Positions 45,353 to 56,708 of a stretch of 64,000 nucleotides of DNA are shown piece after piece. The translations under genes and the position numbers were made by a program. This DNA comes from Megalobrama amblycephala (taxonomy: Eukaryota > Chordata > Actinopteri > Cypriniformes > Xenocyprididae), in the NCBI RefSeq assembly GCF_018812025.1, contig NC_063058.1, forward strand, positions 18,159,797 to 18,223,796. Reading direction: 5' to 3'. The notes below the pieces were generated by a model. It was not told the origin of the DNA. It was given only the letters and a program-made list of their open reading frames with translations, and did not search any database. The first letter of the stretch is position 1; each line of letters begins with the position of its first letter.

Positions 45353-46607
45353 CTACTGTGGTGAGAAATCGAGTCCCCCCAGGAATCGGGTCTTCTTTAG
45401 GACCCCGAGTGATCCCATTGGTTAAACAGGCTTTTAATATTAGTATATAACATAAGCTATTGGTTGTGAAATAAAGCAATACGCACCATGAAGCCATGGT
45501 TTACCGTGAATTTATAACAGCTAAGGGGCATTGTTAGGCACAACGTGGAGTGGAGTGCATGCCTAAAACCCCCTTAGCTGTTATAAAATCACTGTAAACC
45601 ACAGCTTCACGGGGCTTATTGCTTTTATAAAATGGTTACCACACAATACAAATAATAAAGGCAAAAAATATGTATCAATGCAACTTTTATGAAGTAAAAT
45701 CATTAAAAGGCTTCCTTCCGCTGGAAAAATAGTCCCTGACAGTGAACAGCAACAGAAGTTACATTTATTACACCATTAGATGGCGGCAAAGATTGTCACT
45801 CAGTCGCAAAAACTTTTATACTGAAACTTGTTGTGAACACGGAACAAGACGCAAATGACGAATGCTTTGACTAGCACTGTCAGTGTCAGCAGGGCACGGG
45901 GAAACCCATTAAATGTTAAAAGGACAAGATCGCAGCGGACATTCAAATGGATTTTTTATGATGAACACAGGACTGACCTGAAGAAAAATGCTGAATCTGA
46001 ATTCAGGTAATAAACTCAGTCACTCGATATCTCTCTCACAATACTCTTCTATATAATGCAGTAAGCTTCAATGAACAAAATAAAAAGAGAACAAACAAAT
46101 GTTTACTTTGCTAAGAGCGGTTGCTAAGAAAGACGCAGCAACATACGCATTCAGCGACGCAGCGATAATTATGTAATGCGGTCAGCTGTATGTTTTCGGA
46201 AATTTTACAACAGCTTTGAACATGGCTCAACCAATCAGAATCAAGGGCCGGAACTATCCGTTTTATAATCAAGCATTTCTTGTTCTTACTGTTTTTTTAG
46301 TTAGCTTATGTACTAGCATAGCATACATCTACCCGATTAGCCTGCTAGCTTAGCTTATATTATATTAGGTATGTTTTTTGCTTCCAATATCTATTTCCAG
46401 TTTGTTTTATTATGCAATACATAGGCATTCATTTTTTATTTCAAGCATGTTGTTTGTGCACTTAATGTATAAAACATCATACAATAGTGAAATAGGTTAA
46501 AATTAGTCAAGACATCATGATAACTTTTGATCAGGCATTACCGCCTGGGTCCTAAAGGAGACCCGATTCCTGGGGGGGGGGACTTGATTTCTCATGACAC
46601 CACTACT
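45353..46607. mobile_element. DNA transposon with long inverted termini
   Basis: The left end 'ctactgtggtgagaaatcga ... caggaatcgggtcttctttag' and the right end 'ctaaaggagacccgattcctg ... atttctcatgacaccactact' are inverted copies. A hairpin inside (about 45480-45625: 'agccatggtttac', 'taacagctaagg' and their mirrors) marks a second palindromic unit. About 1.25 kb, no protein frame. Confidence 0.65.
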
Positions 46608-49600
46608 GATACTTAAGTTAATACCGATTCCTGCACCTTTTGTTTGTTTTTACCTTTAAATTAAATAAGCTATTCTATTGCATTGCATGATATTTTTATA
46701 TTTTCTCTGTAGTTTTCCAGAATGTATCTGGTTAACATGAAAACAGTGTCATGCTGCTGCTTCATCCGTCACATGGTATGTTCAAATAAAAATGTGCGTT
46801 CAACAAGCTGCAAGAAGTCGATCCATTTCTTTGTTGGAAATGTTTAAATGTAACTTAAGTTTTATTGTTGTCATTTTAAATATTCACTTTCCCATGGCCA
46901 TGGAGGGGAATCAGAGATCGTGGTTCACATTCAGCGTACAGACACCATCTTTATTTTTAACACGACAACAAAAATCAAATCCATAGAAGCTTGCAAACAG
47001 TTTTGAAGTGGCTGCGTACAAGTTCTGCTAATTCACAGCCAACAAACTGTGAGAGTCATATAAAACTTTCAAAAACACTCAGCAATGTGATTATTTTATT
47101 GATTATTTTATTGAGTGACAGGCAGTGGGTTTAATAGATTTGCTATTTGGTGTCTTCTCATCACCCCCTCAACCTGCTTCACTTAGTGTTTTTACACGTA
47201 GAAAAGGTGAAAAAATATGCAATATTATCCAGTTTTCTCCCTGAACGATGATGTGAGTTACTTTGGCAATTCTCGATGCAGCATGAAAGACCTTCAATGG
47301 CAACATTTTCACAATCACAACAGAAATTCAAAACACTGCTTTAAACTCACTAGCAGAAAGGCAGCACAATCCTCCTAATACAGTGTCTAAACAAGACAGT
47401 TACCCAGAAATCAGCATCACATTCTCTATGTGTCAGCAGATTTCTTAATCAGACCATCTTCAAAAACTTTGAATGTGTTTTCTGCACTGTCATGCACACG
47501 TACACATTAGTCATGAACACTTTTTTCTAAAAATGCATCCATAGTGAGAAGTCTCTTTTTTTATTTAAATGCACACTATTAAAAGATAATGTTCATGCAT
47601 TGATAAAATTAAATCTATTTAATCATACTATGGTAGTCAGACATTCATTAGGCAACCACCTGCATAGAAACATTTAAAGTGCCCCTTTTTTGAAAAGTAC
47701 CTTTTTTAATCTGAAAGTGCACCGTATATTAAGTTATTGTCTCTCAAAAGTAATAGTCGACTCTGAATCAAATAAACGAGTCGTTTGTAAAACTTAAGCC
47801 GTTTCGTTGTGGCATCACAATGAAACATTAGCATATTGCCCGCCCACTTATTGTGTGCGCAGATACCAAGGAAAACTTGAAACCCGAACCTTGTGCTGTG
47901 CGTTCCTGACATTTTACTGACGACTGCTTCTTCAACCTAAATGCGTTCAACGAGGGATTCGCAAGCCGGTTGTTATTGAAGGATGGGTCAGTACCCAGTT
48001 TATTTGGACCAGCTCCTTCCTCCTCTGTATGTTCTGATGTGCAATCCCACTGAAATAGCGCTATGTCCTCAAGTAAAAAAATTTATAAAAATCTTCTAGA
48101 CAAATAAACTAAAATCCAGTGTCGAACATCCACACGGTTCTGAGTTTCAGTTCAATGGCCTAAGTAGAGTAACGTTACTGGACTGAAACCCTTATACGGT
48201 TCAGTCAGAACATTTCGGCGTTGAAATTTCGAGCCAGAATCAACACATTCTCTGTAGCATGTACAATACGTATTTAGCCTAGTTGTGTGTGTTTTGTATG
48301 CTCCGCGCAGCTTGTAGGTGTCCGGCTAACCAGCTAACAGCAATATGTGTTCGCTCGCAATTGTCTAGAAATGTGTCAAATGTTTTTGTTGTTATTACTT
48401 GGAGTTATGATAAAGAATAGAGCAATACTTTGGTTATTCAACTGCAGTGCTTTATCAATACGTTCCTGTGTTGGGCTAACGCGTATACCATGACTGTTTG
48501 TGTGTTTACCAGCGAGCTGTGGGTTAGGTTCGCTAACATAAACACAGAACAACTTATTTCCTCTCTGGGTCTTTATTTTTAGAACAGTGGAGCACCATCA
48601 TTATTATAATATAATGTAAGTGATGCAAGCACTGTTTTGTAATAGGGGCACTTGTGCACGCTTGTGCCCATCAGCTAGATTTAAAAAAATGTGGCATTAT
48701 GGGTCGCTCTGCACTGAGCAGAGAATGAAAATGATAAAACAAACTGAGAGCAGGGCAAACTGGGTTTTCAAGTCATTTAGAGAAAGGCAAGTTTCTCTGG
48801 CTGAATGCACCTGTTTGCCGGGCGGCAATTTGCAAAAAATTATCTGCTCTATCATAACCTCAACATCTTGCTACTGCAAGACTAAATGTGTGACTCCGTT
48901 TGTAAGCAAAAAATATATTCTTAGATATTCTCCCATTATGGCGACCAGTGAGAATCTTGTGCTTAAAATAAGTACAACACACAACAGACATAAACACACA
49001 ACTGCCTGAACGCAGAGCTGTAGGGCACAACTTTATCAGATCTGAGTGGTTCTATTCTGGCCTTAAACTGTTTGTTGTGTTTGGAGTGATTCCAAGTCAT
49101 TTTAGATATTTATCAAATGATACCTCTATTCAAAGCGTTTTGGTTCTGAATTTCCCTTTTCCGTTTCCTGAAAACATTCCTTACGTGTTGCTGAAAACAG
49201 ACGCCGATGTACAGTGTGCTCACACCTGCTTAAATATCATGACTCTCCATAACTGAAATATTTAACAAATATAACATTCACCTTAACCATCAGGCTCCTC
49301 AATAGAAAATAAGTAAATAAAAAAATGTACAAAAAAATAATACAAAAATACATATATTTACTGTTTATTATAAAAAACATATAATTTAATATTATATTAT
49401 TAAATTCCATAAAGAAGAAAATTCACAGTTTCAGAACTTATTTTAGGAAATCCTAAGGGTTTTGCCAAAGGGAAACTCAATAAAACCCTGATTTGGCATT
49501 ATATTATACACATAATGAACTTTTCATTTCATTTACTAGTGTAAATATGCTAGGGTTATACAGAGCTTATACAATCATGCATCACTGCATGATTATGCAA

Positions 49601-49694
49601 CAAAAGAAGCACTTTCATTCACTATGTATTTTATATATTTTGAACATCTAGAGAACCCTGACCCACAAAGGACCATTCAAACTGACAAAGTAAT
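46608..49694. other. Gene-free region with possible degraded transposon
   Basis: No gene. From about 47675 ('ttaaagtgccccttttttg') the sequence resembles the ends of the TTAA-bounded elements, but I could not find a matching opposite end. The frame at 48620-49009 (129 codons) shows no family features. Confidence 0.55.
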
Positions 49695-50115
49695 CCTTAA
49701 CCCCAAAAATGAAAAGTCATTAATTACTCACCCTCATGTCGTTTCACACCTGTAAGACTTTGTTCATCTTCGGAACAAAATTAAGATACTTTTGATAAAA
49801 TCCGATGGCTCAGTGAGGCCTGCATTGACAGCAAGATAATTAACACTTTCAGATGCCCAGAAAGCTACTACAGACATATTTAAAACAGTTCATGTGACTA
49901 CAGTGGTTCAACCTTAATTTTATGAAGTGACGAGAATCATTTTTGTGCGCCAAAAAAACAAAATAACGACTTTATTCAACAGCATCTTAGTGATGGGTGA
50001 TTTCAAAACACTGCTTCATGAAGCTTTACGAACCTTTTGTTTCGAATCAGTGGTTCGGAGCGTGAATCAAACTGCCAAAGTCACGTGAAGCACTGAAATT
50101 TCGAAACGTTTCGAA
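49695..50115. mobile_element. TTCACCC-family MITE, one arm
   Basis: It starts 'ttaaccccaaaaatgaaaag' and shares 'tcaccctcatgtcgtttcac', 'ctcagtgaggcctgcattg' and 'gcgccaaaaaaacaaaataa' with the copy in tigar intron 1. The second arm is missing. Confidence 0.7.
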
Positions 50116-50310
50116 ACACTTATGATGTTAGTGAAGCCTTGTTTACTGAAATCAAGTAACAAGTATTGAAACATTAAATTTTAAGAAAACCTGAAATTGT
50201 ATTTTCTTGTAGAAGTACTCCAATAATCTTTGAAAAATAATTTTTACAGCGAAATACATGCGAGCAACCAACAGTACAGCAATTTGGCGACCTCCATCAA
50301 TACATCTTAA

Positions 50311-52736
50311 AGGTCCCGTTTTTCGTGGTTTTTTGAAGCTTTGATTGTGTTTATAGTGTGCAATATAACATGTGTTCATGTTTTGCGTGTAAAAAAACAC
50401 AGTATTTTTCACATAATTTACTTATCTGTATACCGCTGTTTCCACTGTCATAAAAACGGGCTGATGACTTCCTTGTTCTATGAAGTCCCTCCTTCAGAAA
50501 TACGTAACGAGTTCTGATTGTGTCAGCGGTTCCTGTGTTGTGATTCGACAGCAGTTTAGCGCATCTTGCCCGGAAAGGTCACGCCCATAGACTGTAAAAA
50601 AAGATGGACGACGCGACGCCGCTTCCTTCCCAGTGCCCAAGGAAGTCGACCGGAAGTTGAAGTCGGCCGGGTGCCGCCATCTTGTAGCAGAACTTCACTT
50701 GCGTTAGCATCCCATTGACTCCCATTCATTTTGGCGTAACTTTGACAGTGAATAACTTTACATCTGAGGCGTTTAAAGACTCCATTTGTCCATTATTTAT
50801 TTCTAAAGATACACGACAATGTATAAAGGGCTCCATTACCTTCTATGTTACATTATGGCCCCGTAGATACAGTTTTTGTAAAAATAGGCTAACGATTGCG
50901 TCATAACCACTCGACTCTCTGTCGCACAGTAGAGAAATTACCGTACAGACAGGAGGAGAAGCTCGCAGGCAATCGGGGAGATGTCAAGAGAGATGGCGTA
51001 CTGGCGTTACATTTTAAAATACTATACAAAATAATTAATCAGAATACTTACTCCTGCTTACTCACGCCAAAGAACTCCCCGCTCAAGCTCGCCGTCTCTG
51101 CAAGATTAACGATGGCAGTTCACGCACAGCTACTAGAAGATTTACATCTGTCAGACAGGTTGCGGACGTCATCAAGCTTAGTTTGAGTCTGCGCGTCAGA
51201 AACGGAAGTGCTAAAAATCGCTAAAAATGGGCTTCACTTGTCTCAATTGAGTTCCAATGGGGTCGCTGTGTCCATTTCTTTTACTGTCTATGTTCCTTCC
51301 ATTGTATTGAACTGAAGCCAAAATGGGCTGATGAATGGGCGCTGACACGTTACGCAATACGTCAAAAAAAAAAAAGTTTGGAGCCTGGGCATGCGCAGAA
51401 GGAATCGTCGTGGAGCCGGAGGCGGAGTCGCGATAACAAACTTCCGCCCAGACGACTGCGTCATCATTCATGTATTTTAAATAGACTATAAAAATTATAC
51501 ACAATTTAAAAGTCTACCTATAAAATAATAGGCTATTCTGTTTCTAGAGCAATAATATTTTTGAAACAGCAAATTCAGTAGATAAAATCAATATAATATG
51601 CCACTAGAAACAACTCTAAATCGCCAGAAACGGTCCTGCCATTTTAAATCAAGTTCAACTAACGTTACAGGAGATCGATTGCTGTAATTAGAGTAAGCTA
51701 TCATTAGTTTTGTCCTGCTAATTATTATTTTATACCCATAAAAATAATAAGTAACTGCCAGATAACGATCACCTGCTTTTTCCCGACATGGTTAACATTA
51801 GGTGTGTTATCTTAACTAATAACATTTATTAATTAGCTTATAACGCCCACATTTAATGTTACAGAAAAAAGTTCAGTGATCCGTCAGATCCTGTAGGTCA
51901 GTTAGTACAGTTTACTGCTGAACAACTCATTTTGTTGGTGCTAAATAACAAAGAAATCGAAAATTAACAGTTAGTTAATACATCTTCAAACTCCCCTCGA
52001 AGCTCCGACAGTCCTCAGACAAGCTGTCAATCAACTTCGAATCACGACGACACGCCCCGTTTTTATAGCATCAAATTGCTAGCTAAAATCTAAATCATCA
52101 CAAAAACGAACAATTGAATATATATCAGCATGATAACAACTACCTTAAATGACCAAAACCATCTTTCAGAAAGTTTTATTTGAAGCATAATTTATTTTTA
52201 AGTTTTCACTGAAGTCTCATTCGACTGCATTGAGAGGGCGGGATTTATGACCTGTACTGCATCCAGCCTCCAGGGGGCGATCAAAGAGCCCGCGGCTTCA
52301 CTTTTCAGAACGTATGAGACACACCCGGTCACGCCTCTTACCATAACGTGGAGATGCACGCGCTCAGTGTTATTGTAAACATGTCTTTAATTTTACCCTA
52401 TCAATTTGAGCTGGAATCAGACCCAGTGATTGGACTGCGGGATGAAAATAACAGCGTTTCGACGACATGGCGACAAACACACTCTACAAACGCAACTCTT
52501 GTGTATTCCTGTGGGCGGAGGTTAGTCAAAAAACTGTTTTAGTGACGTCATTAAAGAAGGAAGTAGAGGGATGTAGTCCAAACTGGCCGTTCGATGTAGG
52601 CGACTTCTGTTAAATAAAATATCTCGCTTGGCATTGAACTTTGAGCTTTAAAATTTTACAGATTTTATTTATACTCCAACAACAACATTACACACTAACT
52701 AAAGTTTGAAACATGGGATCACGAAGAACGGGACCT
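50311..52736. mobile_element. TTAA-bounded DNA transposon (Kolobok-like) with nested element
   Basis: Termini AGGTCCCGTTTTTCGTGG and, inverted, AGGTCCCGTTCTTCGTGA are flanked by TTAA at 50307-50310 and 52737-52740. 2.4 kb without an intact transposase. An element at 50587-51292 is inserted in it. Confidence 0.75.
50587..51292. mobile_element. Nested MITE with ATAGACWGTAAAA termini
   Basis: The left end ATAGACTGTAAAAAAAGATG and the right end CATTTCTTTTACTGTCTATG are inverted copies. About 700 bp, inside the TTAA-bounded element. Confidence 0.65.
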
Positions 52737-52740
52737 TTAA

Positions 52741-54530
52741 GTGCAATATTTCATTTTATACATATGTTTTATATCAGTTCAGAGAGTTTTTACTGAACAT
52801 TTACAATCACGTGTAACGAAACAAGCACCTTCTCATTCATATTTCATGTCTTATTTCATATATATAAATAGAATCATCCCTAACTTTAGGTCACAGCAAA
52901 AGAATCAGCATTATGCTGGTTTTAAAGTCAAACTTTAGCATGCAAAAATCCTGTTAAATTAAATTCTGAAACTGGCGCTGACAAAAAATCCTTCGTAGTC
53001 TTAAGAAAACATCTTGATCCCTGTTTTTAATTTTCCATTTCTCTGCACATAGCCATGCTTACAGACATGCTTGCATAAAGCAGTAGAGGTAGACTCATTC
53101 TTAACTTTCTGCCCTGCTCCTGTCTACATTTAGGGTAGAGAAAGCCATTCATGATCCATTACCTCTGGAATTCCTCCACATAGTTGAGAAGCCTGTCCAC
53201 ATCACAGGCCGGCACTCACCTTTCAATCACTCCTCTGCCCTAATCACGTTAGCTCATTCATAATCGCATTGCAATTACTGACAGGAGTGTGACCCTTGCT
53301 TTCCGCACTCCCAATCTAATACATGTGTTTCGCCAAAGACAGAGGGATGCTTTGTGTCAGAGAAACAGGGGGAAATGGGGGGGAAAAGGAAAGAAAACAA
53401 CACTGACATGCTGTGTCATGCAAAGGCTATAAAAAGGGATGCAGCCTTTTTCCTGAATCATTCCGGAGTTGAGAGCACTATTTTTAGCGAGGCAGGGGAG
53501 TGTAAACAGCGGCCGTGGCTGGAACCAGACCTGAAATCTTCTCCCTAACAAGGGCTTCAAGAGTCCGAAGCCCCCGTTTCTTACATCTTCCCCCTTCCTT
53601 TCTCTCATTCTCTCTCTTTCTTCCATTTGCCCCCACCCCCTTCATCTCTCTGCCCGTCTCTCCAGGAAGGTAATCTCCATTACCCTCCCTCCATGCTGAT
53701 TCAGGATTCAGAACTGTCCACTTCAATCTGGGGGTGTGAATGCTAAGAGGCCATTCAATGTGAGAAGAGAAACTCTGCTGGGGACTGTGGGATGGAAATG
53801 CCTCGCTCCCCCCGTTAATTTCTCTAGGGCTCGACTTCCACTCTCCGGAGCTTCCCAGCATGTCAAGGGTCAGCCCCCCCAGACCTCCTGACTGATGGGT
53901 CAACCCCCCTGACTTCCACAGAGCTCTCCATGAGAATGCCAGAATGAGAGAATGGACAACAAGCTTCTAATGAACTGGGGAGGGACCAATCTGGATCCCA
54001 GTACTCGGCCATAAAAGATGCCTCCGAGAGTCCAAAAGACCTTTAAAGCCATGTCTGCTTCCACACTGCTTAGCTTGAGCAGTTCAGGAAGTTTGCTGAC
54101 AGTGAATAGAAGCAGTTATGAACAGATGAGCCATGGAGAAAAGCATTGTGGTGACAGCAGTAAAGCTACCTCTGAATTCCTACGCAGGGCCTGGGAGCAT
54201 GGGAATGCATTAAGGGCTATGGCGGTCATGCTGCCAGAGCTTTAATCGGTCGCCCTTAGACAAGCCTTCATGTGCACAATAGTAGAATTGAGTCTGGGGT
54301 CCATAATTGAGGTCAGAAGGGGAAAATAGTTAGTTCTAGAAAATAGCATGGTTTTTTAAACTCCTGTCACATGCTCCATCAAAACCATCATCTAGGTAAT
54401 GTTGTTACATGTATCCAATTAGTGAAATCGAAACAGGGATAGTTACATCCCTGAGCTGACCCTGTGAGAAATACAAGGACACAAAAATAGGCAAACTTCA
54501 AAGGGTGCCTAAATGCTTATTACATATAAA
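52741..54530. other. Gene-free, GC-richer region
   Basis: No transposon recognised, and no gene. The antisense frame at 53484-53903 shows no known domain. It could contain regulatory sequence. Confidence 0.6.
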
Positions 54531-54534
54531 TGCA

Positions 54535-55167
54535 TTTTTAAAAAAAAATGTTTTTCTTTCTTTCTTTTTTTTTGTTCACACAATGTAAGTCAGTGGGTTC
54601 TAGTGTTGTCAAAATACCGACTTCGGTACCAAGTCGGTACTGAAATTTTAAAAATGCGATGCTTTGAGTGCTGTTAAGCGGATTCATAAACACCTCTGAT
54701 TGGCTATTGTGTTCATGCGCTACAATGATCAACGAATGGGAGGGTTTGAAAGCACACAGAAGTGTTTGAAAGCATTTTGAAAGCAGTAGTGTTTGAAATC
54801 AGGCATCTAGGATGCCTGCTTTCAAACGCTACTGTGTGTATCTGCGTAAGTGCTCGGTGAAGAATGTCAAATATGTCAACATGTTCTTGAAGTGTTGATC
54901 ATTGTAGCCAATCACAGACATATCTGATGAGCATGTGAACACAATGGCCAATCAGAAGCGTTTAGGAATCCACTCAACAGCACTCAAAGCATCACATTTT
55001 TTAAATTTCAGTACCGACTTGGTACCGAAGTGCTTTGACAACACTGGTGGGGTCCATGTCGTTTTTATGTGTGTGTCACAGAAAAAAAATCATACAGGTT
55101 TGGAGCGACATGAGGGTGAGTAAATGATGACAGAATTGTAATTTTTGGTTGAACTATTCTTTTAAGG
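54535..55167. mobile_element. TTCACCC-family MITE carrying a hAT-like insertion
   Basis: Host flanks 'cacaatgtaagtcagtggg' (left) and 'acaggtttggagcgacatga ... taatttttggttgaactat' (right) are continuous once the hAT-like element 54601-55046 is removed. Confidence 0.7.
54601..55046. mobile_element. hAT-like MITE, copy 1
   Basis: TIRs TAGTGTTGTCAAAATACCGA and the mirror ending TTTGACAACACT, near-palindromic arms of about 200 bp, and an 8-bp target duplication with one mismatch (gtgggttc / gtggggtc). 8-bp duplications and TAGTGTTG-type ends are hAT features. Confidence 0.8.
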
Positions 55168-55719
55168 AGTCAAACAAACAATGTATAAACTGCATCCTAG
55201 GATGGTATCAGTAGGGCAATGTTGGTGGTAGCCGCAAGCATGTAGACCATCTTCATTGCCAAGCCGTAATTATACCCAATAACACCTTTAACACAAGCAG
55301 GCTGTTGTTGCCGTCTCTCAGGGTGTGAGGTCAAGCATTTCCTGTGTCTATGAATGGTCACCATCATTGGAATTGTCATGCTGTGGCTGCTCCCCTCCCC
55401 TCCACCATTCATTGAAGAGTCATATAAAGTTCGGCATCTCTTTTCCCCTCCCCTCTTCTTGCTTTAATAGACCCACGCTTGCGTATACAGTACATGCCAT
55501 TCATTGAACTTTGAGTGGCGCTCCAAAACAGAACTAAAAGTGTAGGCACATGAGTGTTTCTCAGCTTGACCTTGAAACACACACACACAAAATTCACCTC
55601 AGATGCATTTCTGCTGTGAAGAACTCACAATGTGTCGGCTTAAAGGGACAGTTCATTCAAACATGAAATAATTTACCCTCATGTCATTCCAAACCTGTAT
55701 GACTTTCTTTATTCTGTGG

Positions 55720-56549
55720 TAGTGTTGTCAAAAGTACTGACTTCGATACCAAGTCGGTACTGAAATTTAAAAAATGTGACGATTTGGATTCGCAAACACC
55801 TCTGATTGGCCATTGTGTTCACACGCTCATCAGATATGTCTGTGATTGGCTACAACGATGAACACGTCAAGAACATGTTGTAAATAGACATCAGTGACAT
55901 TTTTCACCAAGCACTTACACAGATAAACACAGGAGCGTTTGAAATCAGGCGATTTCCGCCGATAGACGCCTGCTTTCAAATGCTCCCGCTTTCAAACAAT
56001 TGGGGCTGGCTGCAGCCTGAGAGGGCGAGTAGAGCTCCACTCAAGGGCGGAAATACGTCACCTCCACTAGTGGAGCTAGCTACAGCTATGGCCGCTGGGC
56101 ATGCGCACATCAATATTGCGTCATTTAATTACTGTATTTGCATTATTGTAAGGGTAGGTTTAGGGTTGGGGTAGGTGTAGACGTTAATAAAACACAAATC
56201 AATATTGCGTCATTTAATTACTGTATTTGCATTATTGTAAGGGTAGGTTTAGGGTTGGGGTAGGTGTAGATGTTAGTAAAACACAAGTGGAGGTGATGTA
56301 TTTCCTGTTCGAGAGTGGAGCTCCACTCGCCCATGGTCTGCAGCCAGACCCTTCTGCTTTGAAAACGCTTTCAAATTCAAACACTTCCGTGCATTGATCA
56401 TTGTAGCCAATCACAGACATATAAGTTGAGTGTGTGAACACAATGGCCAATCAGAGGTGTTTACGAATCCATTCAACAGCGCTCAAAGTGTTATTATTTA
56501 AAATTTCAGTTCCGACTTGGTATCGAAGTCTGTACTTTTGACAACACTA
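55720..56549. mobile_element. hAT-like MITE, copy 2
   Basis: TIRs TAGTGTTGTCAAAAGTACTG and CAGT-type mirror ending CTTTTGACAACACTA, with a perfect 8-bp target duplication ttctgtgg (55712-55719 and 56550-56557). It holds an internal direct duplication of about 89 bp. Confidence 0.88.
56109..56286. repeat. Two tandem copies of an 89-bp unit
   Basis: 'atcaatattgcgtcatttaa ... ggttggggtaggtgtaga' occurs at 56109 and again at 56198, with few differences (acgttaat / atgttagt). Confidence 0.85.
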
Positions 56550-56708
56550 TTCTGTGGAACACAGAGTATTTGGTTCATACTCTGAAAGTCAATGGAGTCC
56601 AATGTTGTAGACCCCACTACTTTCAGTGTATGGACAAAAACATTTCTTCAAAATATCTTTGAGGGTGAGTAAATGATTATATAACTTTAATTTTTTGATG
56701 AACTATCC

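Larger units (their letters stand above)
55641..56708. mobile_element. TTCACCC-family MITE carrying a second hAT-like insertion
   Basis: Left part 'gggacagttcattcaaacat ... tttattctgtgg' and right part 'ttctgtggaacacagagta ... tttgatgaactatccctt' form one host copy split by the element 55720-56549. Confidence 0.75.

Noticed and set aside
48620..49009. 129-codon open frame upstream of ccnd2
   Set aside because: No domain or homology recognised; lies in sequence that resembles a degraded transposon.
53484..53903. 139-codon open frame, minus strand
   Set aside because: Ser/Arg/Gly-rich composition from GC-rich purine stretches, overlapping frames on both strands, no domain.
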